Assembly (NCBI GenBank): GCA_016721865.1
Contig: JADKHF010000009.1
Coordinates: 42,135 to 106,134 of the forward strand
Direction of reading: 5' to 3'
DNA length: 64,000 bases
Source of the DNA: Nitrosomonas sp.
GTDB taxonomy: Bacteria; Pseudomonadota; Gammaproteobacteria; Burkholderiales; Nitrosomonadaceae
Made by a program: the position numbers and the translations under genes. Shown one piece after another: positions 1 through 9,905 of this stretch (its first letter is position 1; each line of letters begins with the position of its first letter). A model generated the notes under the pieces. The model was not told where the DNA came from. It ran no database searches and worked only from the letters and a program-made list of their open reading frames with translations.

Positions 1-803
1 GTTTTACTGGCGCTAATTGACGCTGAATACACACGGCACCCGTTTTACGGCAGCCGCAAGATTGTGCAATATCTAAAAAATATAGGGCACATAATCAACC
101 GCAAGCGTGTACAAAGATTGATGGGCATATTATGCCTTGCCGGTATGGCACCGGGGCCACACACCAGCCGACGACACCCGCGACACAAGGTTTATCCGTA
201 CTTGCTCAGAGGCGTGTCGATTGATCGCCCCAACCAAGTGTGGAGCACAGACATCACGTACATTCGCCTGCCGCGAGGGGTTTGTGTATCTGGTGGCGAT
301 CATTGACTGGTACTCACGTAAAGTGCTGTCATGGCGGCTATCGAATACACTGGATAGTCGATTCTGTGTGGATTGTTTAGAGCAGGCACTGCAGTTGCAT
401 GGCGTGCCTGACGTATTCAATACCGATCAAGGCAGTCAGTTCACCAGTGACGATTTCACCGGCGCACTCAAAGCGCGTGGCATTGCCATCAGCATGGATG
501 GGCGTGGCAGGGCATCGGACAAATACCTTTGTGGAACGGCTCTGGTGCAGCGTTAAGCACGAAGACGTTTATCTGAAAGGGTATGCAACAATGACTGATT
601 TAATGCTTGGTCTGACAGAATACTTTACGTTTTACAACACGAAAAGGATGCATCAGTCACTGGGATATAACACACCGGACAAGGTTTACCTGACAGCGAG
701 CGGGGGCGGGGCAAAGATTATCGACAAATACAGCAAAACAGAAAAAATTTCATCAGAAATAGAAACAAAAAATCGGGGCAGCGCCGTTCCGCTGCATGAA
801 TAG
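1..803 (+). pseudogene. IS3-family transposase orfB, frameshifted and 5'-truncated
   Basis: Translating across three frames gives an rve-type (DDE) IS3 transposase: an HTH_21-like segment with FYGSRKI, then QVWSTDITYI with the first catalytic Asp, then FNTDQGSQFTS with the second Asp, then FVERLWCSVKHEDVYLKGY with the catalytic Glu, and a tail with NTKRMHQSLGY. The frame changes near 276-280, where a GGGG run seems one base too long, and near 521, where AAA seems one base too long. Both are +1 changes in homopolymers. The start of the protein lies before base 1. Confidence 0.85.
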
Positions 804-850
804 GGTGCCCTCTTAAATTCATTCTATTATTGTCTTGACTGCGGGGTCCA
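1..850 (+). mobile_element. IS3-family insertion sequence, right part (left end outside window)
   Basis: The window opens inside an IS3-family element. Its transposase reading frame runs to 803 and is followed by a terminal sequence ending GCGGGGTCCA at 841-850; the reverse complement begins TGGACCCCGC, with the TG start typical of IS3-family inverted repeats. The left end and orfA are not in the window, so neither the full length nor a target duplication can be checked. The transposase is frameshifted twice, so this copy is inactive unless the indels are read errors. Confidence 0.75.
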
Positions 851-1029
851 CTTTATTAGCTTATACAAAATCCCAACATTCACTGAATTGTTCTGATCGC
901 TATTCTGCAAAACGATCGTATACAGGAAAATTATTGCTATAAAGTGCGAGAAATTACCATGGGACTGTAAGATAAATCGGTGATTCCCAGTGTGGCTGTG
1001 CAGATGCCTTGATATTGGACCTGCAAACG

Positions 1030-1744
1030 GATGGCTGGTGGATGGAAGTTACCTTGCCGATTCTGGAGAAGTGCGGTTGAAGTTAAGAAAACTGACCCGG
1101 TTTATCAGCCCGAAAGAAAGAGCGGATGCGTATGCCAATTTTGGCAGATACGCTGATTGCCGAAGAATCTACTGAATATCAAGTGGTAAAGCGTGATCCC
1201 AATCAACAGAATTATCGCGACCGTGTGCAGCTTTTTGTTCGTGAGCATCAGAATCACGTCACGATCCGTCGGCTAAAAAATAAAGAACCGGTCACGCCAA
1301 CCGACATTGCCCCACTGGAAATTATCCTGTTCGCACTGGATGGCCCGATTCCCCAAGATGAATACCAGAAAATTTATGGCAAGGAACCGCTGGGGAAACT
1401 GAGGTGCGCTCGATTGTCGGTCTGGATCGCAACGCGGCTAAAGCCGTGCTTGCCGAATTTTTAGCCCAATCCCCAGGTTAAATACGGATCAAATGGCGTT
1501 CTTGAACGGGATTGTCGAGTATCTGGTAAAGAATGGGGTCATGGAACCCAAAGTGATTTTTGCAGCACCTTTTAACCACCAGCATGAATTGGGTGTTGCC
1601 GGTGTGTTTGGCGATGAATTAAGTGAACAGATTATTCAATGCATTCGTTTTGTTAATAAGAATGCGGGAATTGCTGCTACCAAAATGATGAACGGGTGTG
1701 GCTTTGCGTTATCCGCCTTGGAGAAACCGGCAAGTTTATGTTGA
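1030..1744 (+). pseudogene. Type I restriction enzyme R subunit (HsdR), C-terminal remnant
   Basis: Several short frames join into the C-terminal domain of EcoEI-type HsdR subunits (EcoEI_R_C). Recognisable pieces in order are WWMEVTLPILEK, the VRLKLRKL helix, YRDRVQLFVREHQNHVTIRRL, PVTPTDIAPLE, an EYQKIYGKEPLG turn, RSIVGLDRNAAKAVLAEFL, DQMAFLNGIVEYLVKNGVMEP and a final GVFGDELSEQII. At least three frame changes (near 1070, 1400 and 1480) separate them. No helicase or nuclease domain, no HsdM and no HsdS are present, so this is a dead leftover of a restriction system, probably displaced by the neighbouring insertion sequence. The last 20 or so codons to the stop are not recognised. Confidence 0.75.
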
Positions 1745-1982
1745 TGGATATATTCAAGAGGCATGTAATTTGTTAGGAATGAGGCTGTGTAATGAAATTC
1801 CTTGCATTGTACGGATTAAAACCAGTGTATCCAAATCCATGAGTGCGATGTTTTACTTCGTAATATAATCGGATGAAAGCTGGGCAGAACAATGGGCATC
1901 CTTGTATGGTACTCTTACGCGCCAACGCCTTATTGATTAATATTTAAATCCATACGCTACAAATAGAGTATACACAGCTAAC

Positions 1983-4795
1983 ATGACTGAAGCAGATCGA
2001 GTTTCTACAATTGGCTATCTTAGTCTCACGCAAAATGGTCAGATTTCGCAAATAAATCCAGTCGCTTGTCAGCTCCTGGGAATGGAACGTGGCGATCTGC
2101 TGCAGAGGGATTTCTCCTCGTTTGTGGTGCATGAAGATCAGGATCGCTGGATCCAGTGTTGTTTGTGCCCGGATAAACCCGGTGAGCAAGGAAATTTACA
2201 ACTGCTATTGCAACGCTACAACGGCAATGCCTTTCGAGGCACAGTTGCAATGTATACATCAGAGAGATGAAACGGGTGATCCGATTATTCGCATTTTTCG
2301 GATCGACATGATGCAGTCCAGGCAACCGGGAACTAGCCTTAATGTACCCAATAGCCGAGAGGATTATTTATTTTCATTCTCTCCTGTAATTGTTTATACC
2401 TGTGAAGTCTTCTCTCCGTATACAGCGAAATACATCAGCGCTAACCTTACTAAGATTCTTGGTTATACAGCAGATGAATTTCTCACCACACCAAACTTCT
2501 GGTCCGATCATTTACATCCTGAAGATCGCGATCGAGCGTTTGCCAATTTTTCTCTTTTGTATTTCGCCGGTAGGCTGCTGCATGAGTACCGGTTTCAACA
2601 CCAGGATGGCAGCTGGAAATGGGTTAGAGACGAGCTCTTTATGATCCCGGGAATGAGTGGCAATTCCATTGAAGTGATCGGTTATAGAAGTGACATAACT
2701 GAAAGCCGCGAAAAGGAAGTTGCGCTTTCTGAATCACGTAACTTGCTAAAAACTATCGTTGATACGGTGCCGGCAGGGATTTTCTGGAAAGATAAGGAAT
2801 TGCATTATCTGGGTTGTAATCCTAACTTTGCCAGAGATGCTGGCGTGGAATCGCCTCAGGACATTATCGGTAAGGTTGACTACGATTTAAGTTGGAGAAG
2901 GGAGCAAGCAGAGCTTTATCGTAACGAAGATCGGCAAGTGATCGACTCAGGCATTCCCAAACTTTACTATGAAGAGTCACTGAATACCCCCGATGGAAAA
3001 ACCATTTGGCTGCAAACTTCCAGAATTCCGTTGCGGAACACTTGCAATGAGGTTATTGGTGTGCTCGGTATCTATCAAGATATAACTGAACAAAAGCAAT
3101 CAAACGATTCCATGCGTTTGGCGACAGCAATTTACCAATTTGGCAACGAAGCGATCATGGTTACGGATGAGAATAACCTGATAATGGCAGTTAATCCTGC
3201 ATTCACCCGTATAACGGGCTATGAATTAGCTGACGTGGTGGGCAAGAATCCGCGAATTTTCCAATCCGGGCGCCATAAAAATCTTTTACGAGAAAATGTG
3301 GCAGAAACTTCTTCAAGAAGATCATTGGCAAGGCGAGGTTTGGGATATGCATAAAAATGGCAACATTCAAGCAAAATGGCTGAATATCAGTGTTATTCGT
3401 CAAGCAGATGAGCGCATATATTGCTATGTCTCGCAATTTTCCGATATTACGGAAAAGAAAAAACTGGATGAGCTGTACTTGGCTCAAGCTAATTACGATG
3501 AACTTACCCGTTTGCCCAATCGAAATTTATTCAAGTATCAGTTGAATAAGGAAATCAGAAAATCACGTCGCAACAATTCCCTGCTGTCATTACTATTTCT
3601 CGACTTGGATCATTTCAAGGATATCAATGATACGCTTGGTCATGCTATCGGGGATAAGCTACTCAAGGAAGTTTCCCTGCGTATTACAAAATGTGTGCGT
3701 GAAACCGATACCGTGGCACGTCTGGGCGGAGATGAATTTGCTGTGATATTACCGGATGTTATCAGATCACGCATTGAGATGATCGCTCAGAATATTATTC
3801 ATGTACTCAATGAACCATTTATTCTTGATCAAAATCAGGTCGAACAGTACATTTCAACCAGTATCGGTATCGTTCTTTACCCGCAGGATGGAATTGACAT
3901 AGAAAGTTTAATGAAGCACGCGGATCAGGCAATGTATAAGGCAAAAATGGAAGGGCGCGGCCGTTTTTGCTATTTCACACGCTCAATGCAATATGAAGCC
4001 TTTGAAAAAATGATACTGACACATCATCTCAGGAGTGCGTTGGCGAATAATGAACTGCAAGTCTGCTACCAACCGATTCTGGATTTATGCTGCAAACGCA
4101 TTATCAAAGCTGAAGCCTTATTACGCTGGAAACACCCGGAACGCGGCATGGTTGAACCTTCAATCTTTATTCCGCTTGCGGAGGAAAGCGGTTTAATTCA
4201 GGAAATTGGCGAATGGGTGTTTCAGCAAGTTTGTTTTGACATTAAACAGTGGCAGAACGTATTTGGTTATGTCATTCAAGTGAGTGTCAATGTGTCGCCC
4301 ATTCAGTTCAAGTATTTCAGTGATCACTCCTGGTCTGCAAGTCTTGCTCAGTTAGGTTTGCCTGGAAATAGTATCAATGTAGAAATTACCGAAGGGTTGT
4401 TGTTAAAAGATGCGAGTAATGTAAAGGATCGATTGCTGGAATACCGTAATGCAGGGATAGAAGTTTCTATTGATGACTTTGGCACTGGTTTTTCCTCACT
4501 TTCCTATCTCAAGAAATTTGACATCGATTATCTTAAGATAGATCGTTCTTTCATTAGCAATCTGATTAACAATGAAACTGATCGTGCGCTGGTTGAGGCC
4601 ATTATTGTGATGGCGCACAAATTGGATATTAATACGATCGCTGAGGGTGTTGAAACGATGGAACAGCAAGATATGCTGATTCAATTTGGTTGTGACTATG
4701 CGCAAGGTTTTTATTATTCAGAGGCTATTTCAGTAAAAGAGTTTGAGAAATTACTTGTTGATCAACAAAGCCTGGATAATGAAACACCAGGGTAA
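1983..4795 (+). CDS. PAS-PAS-PAS-PAS-GGDEF-EAL cyclic-di-GMP signalling protein (two frame breaks)
   Basis: A cytoplasmic c-di-GMP turnover protein with no membrane segment. Reading across two breaks gives 936 residues. Four PAS-like domains come first: one with GYLSLTQNGQISQINP, a PAS_3-type one with HPEDRDRAF and HQDGSWKWV, one with DTVPAGIFWKDKE, and one with GNEAIMVTDENN. A GGDEF domain follows with an intact RLGGDEFAVIL signature, then an EAL domain with EALLRWKHPE and DDFGTGFSSLSYL. Both catalytic signatures look complete, so it may act as cyclase, phosphodiesterase or both, with PAS sensing. The frame changes near 2235 (in CTTTCG) and near 3280 (in an A-run); each is fixed by removing one base, and the total then becomes a multiple of three. 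Sensed signal is unknown. Confidence 0.85.
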
Positions 4796-4905
4796 GGCCG
4801 ATCAGAAACTATGATACGCTGTTAAATAATAACACCCCTCGTTTCTCAATATTCATGTGTATCTTTTCGCAAGGAATCGTGTCACTTTTATAGGTTTTCT
4901 GAAGT

Positions 4906-5178
4906 ATGGATTACAAAATATTATTAACGGTTTTTGCCACTGTATTTATTGCTGAGCTGGGAGATAAAACGCAACTGGCAACAATGCTGTTTGCCGCCGA
5001 CAAGGAAGTCAGCAAGTTAACGATATTTTTCGGTGCGTCCTTGGCATTGATTGCAACTTCGGCTATCGGTGTTCTGGCGGGCAGCACTATTTCCGGCTAC
5101 ATCAGCGAAAAACAGCTGCACTATCTTGCGGGCGCGGGATTTATCATTATCGGCGCATGGACGTTGATAAAAGCCTGA
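4906..5178 (+). CDS. UPF0016/GDT1-family membrane transporter (single-repeat form)
   Basis: A 90-residue inner-membrane protein with about three hydrophobic helices. The signature ELGDKTQLATMLFA near residues 17-30 is the conserved E-x-G-D-(K/R)-(T/S) motif of the UPF0016/TMEM165/GDT1 family, whose members move Mn2+ or Ca2+ out of the cytoplasm. Most family members have two copies of this repeat; short forms like this one must pair to make a transporter. No second copy is adjacent. The substrate is inferred from the family. The gene stands alone, convergent with the histidine kinase gene only 17 bp away. Confidence 0.8.
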   Translation: MDYKILLTVFATVFIAELGDKTQLATMLFAADKEVSKLTIFFGASLALIATSAIGVLAGSTISGYISEKQLHYLAGAGFIIIGAWTLIKA

Positions 5179-5195
5179 GAAAAATCAAGTGTTGC

Positions 5196-6544
5196 TCATT
5201 TCTTCATGCGCAGGGTAACACAGAGACCACCGGTTCGATTATTTTCAACCGCCAGTTCCCCACCGTAAACCTGAATAATATCGCGCACAATGGCCAGGCC
5301 AATGCCGTGGCCGGGAGTGGATTGGTCGGCGCGTACACCGCGTTCGAGAATTCTGGCGATTTCATGTGCCTGGATGCCAGGGCCGTCGTCCTTGACCTGA
5401 ATGACCACCTGGTTTTCCTGATAGCTGGCGGATAAATGGATGCTGCGACGGCACCATTTAAAAGCGTTGTCGACCAGATTTCCCAGCAATTCCATTAAAT
5501 CGCCTTCATCGATCCGCAGGCTGATAGCATCGCCGATTTCGATGGTTACTTCCGGATGCTTGTTGCGATAAGCTTTTGCAACGGTAGTAACAATTCTGTC
5601 GATTATTGGTCGCAAGGTGATCAGACCCATACCTGGGGAGCTGCCGGCGGTTGCGGCGCGGCGCAACTGATACTGGATGATGTTATCCATGCGGTCAATT
5701 TGTTCGTGAATGGTTTTGCGCCGGATTTGTTCGTCTTCTTCGCCATTGACCGCACCTTGGAGAACGGCGAGTGGTGTTTTGAGACTGTGCGCCAGATCTG
5801 CCAGACCGTTACGGTAGCGTTTCTGCTGCTTGTGTTCATGGTTGATCAAAGAATTGATGCTGTCGGTTAACAGCTTTAATTCACTGGGATAATTACCTTT
5901 CAGGTTTTCCTGCTGACCGGATTCGATCGCGGTAAGCTCTGTAGAAACTTTGCGCATCGGTTGTAAACCCCAGCGTAATACCAGCATTTGTGTGACTAAT
6001 AACAATACAGCCATCACACTGAGCCATCCCCACAGGTCTTCGCGATAACGTTCTATTTGCGCTTCAAACAGTACGGTGTCAATGATGACATTGAAAGTCA
6101 GCGGATAGCTGCCGGATTGTGTCGCCCATGCGACGCCGTAGCTGTATATAAAATGGGGTTCGCCGTCGATCATGATTTGCGCAAATTCTTTTTTTCCTTT
6201 TCCAAGCAAGGGTACTTCAGGGATCGGTTTGTTGAGGGAGGAAGTGGATCTCCAGGCAATGGTGTTGGTATGGTCAATAACGAATGCATAAGCGCCCGAA
6301 TTCAGATGGCCAATTCTGCATCAAGCAGGTTCGTCGGGATATCCAGAGCGCCAGAATCATCGACATCCGCATCGCCCATTAGCATCAGCAGTTTCGTGAG
6401 TAAGCGATCTTGCACCCCTAAACCTGCGCTGTCATAAAATGCACGATCCAATGCCAACGCAATTCCGACGATAAAAATCAGTAAAACCAGGGTTGCACTG
6501 AGCAAAACGCGCTGATTTAAAGACATCATGACGATTTGTTGCAC
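5196..6544 (-). CDS. PhoQ-like sensor histidine kinase (one frame break)
   Basis: A membrane sensor kinase, 449 residues once repaired. It has an N-terminal helix (VLLSATLVLLIFIVGIALAL), a periplasmic sensor region, a second helix near the middle (WLSVMAVLLLVTQMLVL), a HAMP-like linker, the phospho-acceptor box AHSLKTPLAVL, the N-box NLVDNAFKW and the G-boxes DDGPGI and GHGIGLAIV. The frame breaks near 6310 inside the sensor region; adding a C to a CC run restores LLDAELAHLNSGAYAF and makes the length a multiple of three. Its start overlaps the end of the response regulator gene by 19 bp, so the two are surely one operon. Signal is probably a divalent cation, by analogy with PhoQ only. Confidence 0.88.
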
Positions 6545-7212
6545 GCGAGGGTAAAGCGATAGCCGCGTCCACGCATGGTTTCTATCGGATTCAGTGTGCC
6601 GTTGGGATCCAGTTTGCGGCGCAAGCGGCCGATCATGACTTCGAGTACATTGCTGTCACGGTCTTCATCGTGCGGATAAAGATAATCGGCCAATGTATGT
6701 TTGGAAATAACTGCCCCGTGATGGCGTATTAATTCTTCCAGTAAACGGTATTCGAAGGATGTCAGCTCAATGGCTTCGTCGTTGACAGTAACTGATTGGG
6801 ATGCGACATCCATAGCGATTGGGCCACATTTTAATAATGTCTGCGGTATCCCGGTCGCGCGGCGCAGCAGCGCTTTGACTCTGGCTTGCAGTTCTTCCAT
6901 CTGAAACGGTTTGGTGAGGTAATCATCTGCACCCATTTCCAGGCCTTGAACTTTATCCTGCCAACTGCTTCTGGCAGTTAGGATCAGAATGGGTAGCAGG
7001 CTGCCTTGTTCGCGTAAGGCTTTAATAATTTCCAATCCCGATTTGCCGGGTAATCCGATATCAATGATGGCAGCATCCAGCGGATATTCATTGGCAAAAA
7101 ACAACCCTTCTTCGCCATCACTGCAGGTGTCAACCATATAACCAATGGATTCCAGCTGCTGGCGAATCTGAGTTTGTAATTTGATTTCATCTTCGATGAC
7201 TAGGATGCGCAT
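6526..7212 (-). CDS. OmpR/PhoP-type response regulator
   Basis: A 228-residue two-component regulator. The receiver domain (about 1-115) has the acidic pair in LVIEDE, the phospho-acceptor Asp in AAIIDIGLPGKSG, the Thr in ILILTARS and the Lys in DDYLTKPF. A winged-helix DNA-binding domain (about 130-225) ends with IGRLRRKLD and TMRGRGYRF. The partner kinase follows with overlapping reading frames, and a PepSY protein gene precedes it by 37 bp. PepSY, PhoP and PhoQ-like genes commonly travel together in Gram-negative bacteria, often responding to Mg2+ or other metals. The nearby metal-binding proteins agree with this, but target genes cannot be shown here. Confidence 0.92.
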   Translation of the reverse strand: MRILVIEDEIKLQTQIRQQLESIGYMVDTCSDGEEGLFFANEYPLDAAIIDIGLPGKSGLEIIKALREQGSLLPILILTARSSWQDKVQGLEMGADDYLTKPFQMEELQARVKALLRRATGIPQTLLKCGPIAMDVASQSVTVNDEAIELTSFEYRLLEELIRHHGAVISKHTLADYLYPHDEDRDSNVLEVMIGRLRRKLDPNGTLNPIETMRGRGYRFTLACNKSS

Positions 7213-7249
7213 TTCATTATTTTTGAAATTTAATGGAAAAATATCTGAA

Positions 7250-7543
7250 TTAGTGGGTAGATATTACCGATCCATCCGTCGCGTTGATCAGGATAGTGTG
7301 TACGGTGCCTTGATTACTGAGTATTTTAATACGATAGGTGTTTTCAGTATGATTGATTGCGAGCACGCGACCTTTAAAATACTGTTGTGCAATCGTAATC
7401 GCTTTTTGTTCAGTGATGCCAGTGAGCGGGGTGCTGCTGGTGCGATAATAGTCTGCAGTACTGGTTTGCCACCCGGCTATTGCTTGAGTGATTGGGCCAG
7501 TCATTAACATCGCGATCACTAAAATTCCCTGCCATCTATTCAT
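7250..7543 (-). CDS. Periplasmic PepSY-domain protein
   Basis: A 97-residue exported protein with an N-terminal signal (GILVIAMLMTGPITQAIAG) and one PepSY domain containing GITEQKAITIAQQYF, GRVLAI and TVHTILINATDGSVI. PepSY domains are thought to bind or inhibit partner proteins in the periplasm. It is the first gene of the operon leading into the PhoP/PhoQ-like pair, so it may modulate the sensor kinase; this is inference from position. Confidence 0.82.
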   Translation of the reverse strand: MNRWQGILVIAMLMTGPITQAIAGWQTSTADYYRTSSTPLTGITEQKAITIAQQYFKGRVLAINHTENTYRIKILSNQGTVHTILINATDGSVISTH

Positions 7544-7622
7544 AGCTCAACAGTCCTGCGTACTGGGTAGAAGGCAAGCAGGCACTAGGTGCGGTTGAAG
7601 TACCTGTTACCAGTTTTTCGTT

Positions 7623-7943
7623 TCAGAAGCGTAACATAAAGCTCGCATTTCCGGTATTAATACCCATCATCATATGGGGAGGGGGGGCATAAACCGGTGC
7701 TGGATAGTAGTTGTAATTATAGTTATAACGTGGCTGTGGATAGTAGGGCTGGTTATAACCACGGGGCTGACTATAAATATAAGTGTAGCCATTAGAATGG
7801 TTGTGATGCTTATGGTGGTGATGACCATGGTTATGGCGGCCATGATGACCTCTACCTGCTTGCGCCAAAGTGGGTGCTGCTAATGTAAAAGCTAATAACA
7901 CCATGATCAAAAGGCTGGGCAACATTGTTTTTTGGGTTTTCAT
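7623..7943 (-). CDS. Secreted His/Tyr/Pro-rich small protein, probably metal-binding
   Basis: A 106-residue protein with a clear signal peptide ending near ALAQA (LLIMVLLAFTLAAPTLAQAG). The mature part begins with a dense histidine stretch (GRGHHGRHNHGHHHHKHHNH) and continues with Tyr/Pro/Asn-rich repeats (YYPQPRYNYNYNYYPAP). The histidines suggest binding of Cu, Ni or Zn in the periplasm. A good ribosome site (AAGGAG, read on the minus strand) precedes the start. It lies between a metal-type two-component operon and smbP. No family name is certain; low-complexity composition makes homology weak. Confidence 0.75.
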   Translation of the reverse strand: MKTQKTMLPSLLIMVLLAFTLAAPTLAQAGRGHHGRHNHGHHHHKHHNHSNGYTYIYSQPRGYNQPYYPQPRYNYNYNYYPAPVYAPPPHMMMGINTGNASFMLRF

Positions 7944-8325
7944 TTTGTGTCTCCTTTCAGTTAATCGACTCAGGGTTTATTCCTGTTGGCGCTAATTTAC
8001 GCAGAAAGATATGAATGGAAACTGAATAAAGGAACGCTGCTGGGATGTTGCGATAGAGCACGAATTAGGAAATCTGGAGAGCAGGTGTGTTTTAAACTCC
8101 GTGATGAAGGAAGATTGCGAAGATTGAGACAGCAGTTGATGCACATCAAACCAGTAGGTACATTAGTATGTAAAAAAATAGATTTGGGTATATACTGAAA
8201 ATGTGCAGGTAGACTTTCAGGAAGTGTCTGGCGGGTTGTTTTTCCTGGAAGTTATAGCCTGTCCACTGGGGATATCCCGGAAGTTTCATATTATTAACAT
8301 GTTGTTAAAGAAAGGAGTCATTATC
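7944..8325. other. Divergent promoter region between His-rich protein gene and smbP
   Basis: About 380 bases with no convincing gene. An open frame at 7986-8198 lacks a ribosome site and any recognisable domain. The region should carry the promoters of both flanking genes. A short palindrome GGGATATCCC lies near 8268-8277, and AAAGGAG at 8310-8316 is the ribosome site of smbP. Confidence 0.6.
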
Positions 8326-8670
8326 ATGCGAGCTATATCAACAACGATTGCAGCAGGAACATTGGTCTTTTTCATGTGTACCCAGGTTTGGGCAGCTGAT
8401 GCAGGGCATACTTCAGAAGCGATGGAGCATGCAGGCAAAGCCCAAGCGCATGGAGAAATGGGGCATGCTAAGGAATCACTTGAACATGCAAAAGATAGTC
8501 TGGCGCATGCCAAGGCAGCAAGAGATGACCATGCAGCATCCCATAAGCATATGGATGAAGCTATCAAGCACTTGGACGAAGCAATCAAACATGCTGAAAT
8601 GGGACATGGAGCTGAATCTGCCAAGCATAGTGAGGAAGCCATGAAACATATGCGTGAATCCGGTCATTGA
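8326..8670 (+). CDS. smbP: Small metal-binding protein SmbP
   Basis: A 114-residue exported protein with a signal peptide ending VWAADA. The mature part is a string of roughly seven-residue helical repeats carrying His and Glu, such as SLEHAKDS, HMDEAIKHLDEAIKHAEMGH and HSEEAMKHM. This matches SmbP of Nitrosomonas europaea, a periplasmic four-helix-type protein that binds Cu(II) and other divalent metals. The ATG at 8326 is chosen because an AAAGGAG site sits just upstream and the signal peptide begins there; an upstream in-frame start would add an unlikely extension. A terminator hairpin follows directly. Confidence 0.9.
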   Translation: MRAISTTIAAGTLVFFMCTQVWAADAGHTSEAMEHAGKAQAHGEMGHAKESLEHAKDSLAHAKAARDDHAASHKHMDEAIKHLDEAIKHAEMGHGAESAKHSEEAMKHMRESGH

Positions 8671-8685
8671 TTGTTTAAAGCAGTA

Positions 8686-8708
8686 ATACCCCGGCCTCGC
8701 TGGGGTAT
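8686..8708 (+). terminator. Hairpin between convergent smbP and hemH
   Basis: ATACCCC pairs with GGGGTAT around a nine-base loop, 16 bases after the smbP stop and just before the hemH stop on the other strand. The U-run is weak (GTTTGTCT), so termination from this side is only likely; the stem could serve both genes. Confidence 0.6.
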
Positions 8709-8714
8709 GTTTGT

Positions 8715-9800
8715 CTAATCTTTCGCACCCATTTCTAATGCCAGTTTTCTGGATAATTGCGCTGCTTCTTCGGTAACTGCCATCTCCAGCCATCCCTGTA
8801 GATGCGTGCAGGTAATATCGGACAGAGCCTGAATCCAGTCGCTGCGTTCATTGAGGCAGGGAATGTAATGAAATTCCTTGCCACCCGCCTGTATAAAAGT
8901 GTTTTTCGCTTCTATGGCGACTTCTTCCAGCGTTTCCAGGCAATCGGATACAAAACCGGGGCATATCACGTCTACACGCTGCATCTGTTCTTTACCCAGT
9001 TGCATTAAAGTGGCCGCAGTATAAGGGGTCAGCCATTTAGCTTTGCCAAAGCGTGATTGGAAACAAACTGAATATTGGTTTGACTCTAAGGCTAATGCTT
9101 CAGCCAGTAATCGCCCCGTCTTTTGACATGTGCAGTGGTAGGGGTCGCCTTTGTCCAGGCTTGCACGCGGCGTGCCGTGGAAGCTGATAATCAGTTTGTC
9201 AGGTCGGCCATGTGCATCCCAGTAATCCCGTACATTTTGCGCCAGTGCAGCAATATAGCCAGGATGATCATGGTATTGTTTAACGGTACGGATGGAGGGC
9301 AAATTACGCATCCGGTTTAATACCGAAAAAACATTATCCATTGCAGCAGCAGTGCTGCTGGCGGCATATTGCGGAAAGAGCGGAATGATCAGAATGCGTT
9401 CGCAGCCCTGTTCCTGCATTCTTGCCATAACCGTTGCAACAGAAGGCTGGCCTATATTCATCGCGTATTCAACAATGGGCGGGTTCTGCAATCGTGTTTG
9501 TAATGCTTCCCGTAATAATTTTGTTTGCCGTTCCGTATGAACCTTGAGCGGAGATCCTTCCGGCATCCATATTTTTGCATATTTTTCAGCCGATGCTTTG
9601 GGCCTGAAAGGCAGTATAAAACCATGCAGAATGGGCCACCAGATCAGTTTGGGTATTTCAATCACCCGAGGATTACTCAGGAATTCTTTAAGATAAGGAC
9701 GCAGTGCCTGGGCAGTTGGTGCATCAGGTGTTCCCAAATTAATTAGTAACACGCCGGTTCGATTCGGTGAACCGTGATGATAGATGGGTCTAGAGGTCAT
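8715..9800 (-). CDS. hemH: Ferrochelatase
   Basis: The last enzyme of haem synthesis: it inserts Fe2+ into protoporphyrin IX. The 361-residue protein opens with TGVLLINLGTPDAP and contains YAMNIGQPS, the active-site His in LIISFHGTPRASLDKGDPY, and the late acidic segment CPGFVSDCLETLEEV, all typical of bacterial ferrochelatases. Length is normal. Haem demand is high in ammonia oxidisers because of their multihaem cytochromes. It is convergent with smbP and precedes hrcA on the same strand by about 100 bp. Confidence 0.96.
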   Translation of the reverse strand: MTSRPIYHHGSPNRTGVLLINLGTPDAPTAQALRPYLKEFLSNPRVIEIPKLIWWPILHGFILPFRPKASAEKYAKIWMPEGSPLKVHTERQTKLLREALQTRLQNPPIVEYAMNIGQPSVATVMARMQEQGCERILIIPLFPQYAASSTAAAMDNVFSVLNRMRNLPSIRTVKQYHDHPGYIAALAQNVRDYWDAHGRPDKLIISFHGTPRASLDKGDPYHCTCQKTGRLLAEALALESNQYSVCFQSRFGKAKWLTPYTAATLMQLGKEQMQRVDVICPGFVSDCLETLEEVAIEAKNTFIQAGGKEFHYIPCLNERSDWIQALSDITCTHLQGWLEMAVTEEAAQLSRKLALEMGAKD

Positions 9801-9905
9801 GGGTATAAGGATAAGAGTCTAGTCTGTTTAAGATAATAAATTGCTGTGCAGCAACAGATGTTTCAATAATACACTGCGTCGAGTGTATCACTAAAACCTA
9901 TTGGA

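Noticed and set aside
7986..8198. Open frame of 70 codons upstream of smbP
   Set aside because: No ribosome site, no recognisable domain, and it fills the shared promoter region of two divergent genes.
9745..9775. GGTTCGATTC resembling a tRNA T-loop
   Set aside because: It lies inside hemH coding sequence and no acceptor or anticodon stem can be formed around it.
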